Source of the DNA: an uncultured Clostridia bacterium
GTDB lineage: Bacteria > Bacillota > Clostridia > TANB77 > CAG-508
Length of the DNA stretch: 16,348 nucleotides
Assembly (NCBI GenBank): GCA_948664205.1
Contig: CAPNDH010000031.1
Location: 1 to 16,348, forward strand
Direction: 5' to 3'
Each line of letters starts with the position of its first letter. Positions within the stretch are counted from its first letter, which is position 1. The notes under the pieces were generated by a model. The model was not told where the DNA came from and did not search any database. It saw only the letters and a list, made by a program, of their open reading frames with translations. A program made the position numbers and the translations under genes. This document shows positions 14,030 through 16,348 of the stretch, one piece after another.

Positions 14030-14629
14030 ATGAGTAAGATTCAGAATATCAAAGAAAGAATAGTAACATATTACAATGACTTAATTAAGAACAATGTTAT
14101 TACTGGCAAAGCACCAGTAACATTAGAGTGGATGAAACGACAAAGAATTTTAGAAGGTCGAGACGAGCTTGACATTCGGTTTGGACATGTAGTTGTAGAT
14201 CGTATTATAGGTAAAAAAACACCACTTGCTAAGGCTGAACAATACTTAAATGAAGTTCGCAATAATCATAAATATGAACTTCTTCCTGAAATTGCCAAGT
14301 TACTTGCAAAAGAATATAATACAATCGTACAACCTGAGTATCCTTCTAGAGATCCATATTCCGAAGTAAATTATCGTCTTCTTATTCCTTATCAACATTT
14401 TCCATCAATAATTAGTTTCACTTATGGTCCAACTATCTCTTATAGTTTTGTTTATATTGAGGATATAATTTTTATCAATAATTTCATTTTAGAACACAAT
14501 AATTTTTATGATGATAATTACTCTACGGTAATCTTATATATATATATTAGAGAACTTTTTTATATTACTTTAGTTGACTATTTTAATGAAATTAGAAATA
14601 AAGTGGAATCTATAATAAAACAAGATTAA
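14030..14629 (+). CDS. Orphan protein of unknown function, atypical codon use
   Basis: I do not recognise this 199-residue protein. The N-terminal half is charged and probably helical (KERIVTYYNDLIKNN..., then DELDIRFGHVVVDRIIGKKT and a leucine-rich ELLPEIAKLLAKEY). From about residue 105 it changes to aromatic and aliphatic text (YRLLIPYQHFPSIISFTYGPTISYSFVYIEDIIFINN, VILYIYIRELFYITLVDYF) that could be a beta domain or weak membrane segments. No signal peptide or catalytic motif is evident. Its arginines are mostly CGA, CGT, CGC and CGG, in contrast to the near-exclusive AGA of its neighbours, suggesting horizontal acquisition. The ATG has a consensus AAGGAGG with an 8-base spacer, so it is probably expressed. 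It stands alone, with its own promoter and terminator; no partner gene adjoins it on the same strand. Confidence 0.75.
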   Translation: MSKIQNIKERIVTYYNDLIKNNVITGKAPVTLEWMKRQRILEGRDELDIRFGHVVVDRIIGKKTPLAKAEQYLNEVRNNHKYELLPEIAKLLAKEYNTIVQPEYPSRDPYSEVNYRLLIPYQHFPSIISFTYGPTISYSFVYIEDIIFINNFILEHNNFYDDNYSTVILYIYIRELFYITLVDYFNEIRNKVESIIKQD

Positions 14630-14649
14630 TATATGTATGTTGCAATAAA

Positions 14650-14674
14650 CTGCAACCCTTGCAGTAATTTTTTC
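14650..14674 (+). terminator. Terminator of the orphan gene
   Basis: ACTGCAA-CCC-TTGCAGT (14650-14666) forms a 7-bp hairpin followed by AATTTTTT. An upstream TTGCA at 14641 could pair with the same middle segment as an alternative fold. It lies 20 bases after the stop. Confidence 0.8.
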
Positions 14675-14681
14675 TAATAAA

Positions 14682-14723
14682 AAAACAACAAAAGGTATTA
14701 ATTATTTGCCTTTTGTTGTTTTT
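14682..14723. terminator. Terminator of the RNase G-like gene
   Basis: A perfect 15-bp stem (14682-14696 with 14709-14723) has a 12-base loop, four bases past the RNase stop on the minus strand, and ends in a T run on both strands. It backs up the orphan gene's own terminator from the other side. Confidence 0.85.
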
Positions 14724-14726
14724 CTA

Positions 14727-15917
14727 TTAACTAAACATATGCTTTCTTGTCATTTCTAATAAGTTTAACTTTGTAAACTCTATTACTTGTGTTTTTGAAC
14801 GGTCCTTTTTTAGCGCTTGCTTTAATGTTTCTAAAACTTGCTTTCTGCTTTTGGCTTCTTGCATATCTATGTAATCTATTATTATTATTCCACCTATATC
14901 TCTTAGGCGTAATTGCCTTGCTATTTCACAGCTTGCTTCTTCATTTACTTTTAGTACGGTTTCTTCTAAGTTTTGCTTTCCTGTAAATTTTCCTGAGTTT
15001 ACATCTATGGCAGTTAATGCTTCTGTTTTATCTATTGTTATAAAGCCTCCACATTTAAGCCATATTTTTCTAACGCTTAATTTTTCTATTTGGTCATCTG
15101 TGTCATACATATCTAGTAAATTGTCTGTTTGTTTTAGCTCTACATTTACTTTGCTATTTTCGTCAATACTGTTTAATATTTTTTGTACTTCTTTAAAGCT
15201 TTGTATATCATCTACTAAAATTCTCTCTATACCATTATCAACTGTATCTAATAAAATTTTCTCTATAATAGAGTTATTTTTATATAATACTTTTGGAATT
15301 TGATTTGCTTTTAAGTTTTCACTTTGTTTTTTTATATCCTTCCACTTCTTAATAGTTTGCTCTATATCCTTTTTTATAGCTTCTTCACTTTTTCCTTCTG
15401 AAGCAGTTCTAATTATTAAACCTATATCACTTTTTATAGTTTCCTTAGCAATATTAATTAGTCTTTTTCTCTCATTTTCATCTTCTATCTTCTGAGAAAC
15501 TGCTATAAATTTATCTTTTGGCATAAGTACAACAAATCTTCCTGGAATGTGTAAATCTGTACTTATTTTTGCACCTTTTAAATTTGTAGCATCCTTTTTT
15601 ACTTGTACTAAAATATTGCTATCTTTTTTTATATAGTCTTTTATATTGTATTTATCTAAATCTTCATTTTTATTTCCAGTAACTTTGCTTACTTTTGGAA
15701 GTACATCTTTAATATGAATAAAAGTGTTTTTTTCTTCCCCTATATCAACAAAAGCTGCTTGCATGCCTGGCAAAATGTCTTTTACTTTTCCCAAATATAT
15801 GTTGCCTTCAAGCCTTTTGCTATCTTCTTTTTCTTCGTATACTTCTTGCAATTTTCCATCTTCTAATAAAGCTATTACTTTTTTGTCTTCTTTTTTTGAT
15901 ATTAGTATCTCTTGCAT
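14727..15917 (-). CDS. rng: Ribonuclease E/G family endoribonuclease, short form
   Basis: The enzyme cuts single-stranded AU-rich RNA in mRNA turnover and rRNA maturation. An S1 domain is at about 36-100 (EGNIYLGKVKDILPGMQAAFVDIGEEKNTFIHI). The catalytic core shows TEALTAIDVNSGKFTG (about 297-312) and GGIIIIDYIDM (about 342-352), whose aspartates coordinate the magnesium ion, and it closes with KTQVIEFTKLNLLEMTRKHMFS. Most RNase E/G proteins continue after MTRK to a CPxC zinc-link that holds the dimer; here the protein stops four residues later and a terminator follows at once, so the zinc-link is absent. The length of 396 residues is short for the family (usually 450 or more). The ATG follows AAAGGA. 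It lies 119 bases downstream of pth, with a fold-back repeat between them. Confidence 0.88.
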   Translation of the reverse strand: MQEILISKKEDKKVIALLEDGKLQEVYEEKEDSKRLEGNIYLGKVKDILPGMQAAFVDIGEEKNTFIHIKDVLPKVSKVTGNKNEDLDKYNIKDYIKKDSNILVQVKKDATNLKGAKISTDLHIPGRFVVLMPKDKFIAVSQKIEDENERKRLINIAKETIKSDIGLIIRTASEGKSEEAIKKDIEQTIKKWKDIKKQSENLKANQIPKVLYKNNSIIEKILLDTVDNGIERILVDDIQSFKEVQKILNSIDENSKVNVELKQTDNLLDMYDTDDQIEKLSVRKIWLKCGGFITIDKTEALTAIDVNSGKFTGKQNLEETVLKVNEEASCEIARQLRLRDIGGIIIIDYIDMQEAKSRKQVLETLKQALKKDRSKTQVIEFTKLNLLEMTRKHMFS

Positions 15918-15937
15918 TTGTTTTTTCCTTTCATATT

Positions 15938-16034
15938 AGAAGTTGAAGGTTGTAAGTTAGAAGTTGGATTTTAAGTAAATCCTTTGAAGAAATTACCATA
16001 TTTTCCAACTTTCAACCTCTAACTTTTAACTTCC
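15938..16034. repeat. Intergenic fold-back of opposed 7-base repeats
   Basis: Left arm 15938-15968 is a loose 7-base periodic series (AGAAGTT, GAAGGTT, GTAAGTT, AGAAGTT). Right arm 16004-16034 is its imperfect reverse complement (CCAACTT, TCAACCT, CTAACTT, TTAACTT). Roughly 22 of 30 positions can pair around a 35-base loop. It lies between pth and rng in the minus-strand transcript, just before the rng ribosome binding site. It may be a dispersed intergenic repeat, an mRNA hairpin controlling rng, or an RNA-processing site. Confidence 0.6.
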
Positions 16035-16036
16035 AT

Positions 16037-16348
16037 TTAATTAAATTTATTCATAGCTATATCAATTCCATTTTTTAATATTTCTACAACCGCTTCTTTT
16101 GCTTTTTCTACTCCTTTTTCTAACTGCTTTTGTTCTTCTTCTGGAACTGGCCCTATTACGTAATTTATCATATCGCCTTCATATTTTGGCTTTCCTATGC
16201 CTACCCTAATACGTGAAAATTCTTCTGAGCCTAATTCTTCTATTACAGATTTCATTCCATTGTGTGAACCACTACTTCCTTTTTTGCGTATTCTAATTAA
16301 ACCTGGTTCAATGTCTATATCATCATATATTACTATTATATTTTCTAA
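16037..16348 (-). CDS. pth: Peptidyl-tRNA hydrolase, 3' part only
   Basis: The enzyme releases tRNA from peptidyl-tRNA dropped by ribosomes and is essential in most bacteria. The window holds the last 103 residues; the frame is open to the right edge, so the N-terminal half is outside. Visible family motifs are VIYDDIDIEPGLIRIRKKGSSGSHNGMKSV, with the conserved DD.D aspartates and the GSSG.HNG.KS loop, then EFSRIRVGIGKP. An internal ATG at 16255 is within this tract and is not the start. Its stop lies 119 bases upstream of rng on the same strand, with the fold-back repeat in the gap. Confidence 0.95.
   Translation of the reverse strand, partial: LENIIVIYDDIDIEPGLIRIRKKGSSGSHNGMKSVIEELGSEEFSRIRVGIGKPKYEGDMINYVIGPVPEEEQKQLEKGVEKAKEAVVEILKNGIDIAMNKFN

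Noticed and set aside
15938..16034. CRISPR array
   Set aside because: The repeat units are 7 bases, degenerate and without spacers, and the two halves are in opposite orientation.

Overview
This is a very AT-rich window. Nearly every gene starts behind a strong AAGGAGG-type ribosome binding site, promoters are TTGACA/TATAAT-like, and intrinsic terminators sit between transcription units. Together with a spore-associated YyaC homologue, a CadC-type metal regulator and an RNase E/G, this points to a low-GC, probably spore-forming member of the Clostridia (Bacillota). The species cannot be named from the sequence.

Layout from left to right. Most genes lie on the minus strand, so transcription runs mostly right to left. 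Positions 1-960 hold a small operon: an F-subunit-like 82-residue protein, then yyaC, then a gene that leaves the left edge. Positions 1011-1625 hold a coiled-coil gene whose terminator overlaps its 3' end. Positions 1656-3500 hold two 23S rRNA pseudouridine synthases (RluB-like and RluD-like), separated by a compact GC-richer repeat-like element. The RluD-like gene is the second gene of an operon led by a large membrane protein (3513-5237). Positions 5335-7675 are a cadmium/zinc resistance operon: a textbook CadC repressor with a perfect 12-2-12 operator over its promoter, then a P-type ATPase broken by two single-base insertions. Positions 7716-7841 hold a possible structured RNA and a terminator. 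Positions 7848-8910 are an M23 peptidoglycan peptidase with its promoter. A short Cro-like regulator (8998-9195, plus strand) is followed by rimO and a P-loop kinase-like gene (9307-11289). An acyl-CoA synthetase (11470-13203, plus strand) converges on a membrane protein gene broken by a homopolymer frameshift (13234-13754). A plus-strand gene of unknown function with foreign-looking codon use (14030-14629) precedes a short RNase E/G (14727-15917) and the 3' part of pth (16037 to the right edge).

Much of the window is housekeeping: rRNA and ribosomal protein modification (rluB, rluD, rimO), RNA turnover (RNase G), rescue of peptidyl-tRNA (pth), lipid activation and cell-wall remodelling. The accessory parts are the metal resistance operon and the orphan gene at 14030. 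No phage, insertion sequence, CRISPR array, tRNA or rRNA was seen.

The most checkable observations are these. (1) Three single-base frameshifts lie in 16 kb: two in cadA, each an extra C directly before GGAA, and one in an A homopolymer of the membrane gene. All three restore to intact full-length proteins, so sequencing error, recent decay or a real mutational pattern must be separated. (2) A possible plus-strand small RNA lies between the cad promoter and the M23 gene. (3) The orphan gene at 14030 is compositionally distinct. No clearly new multi-gene system was found.
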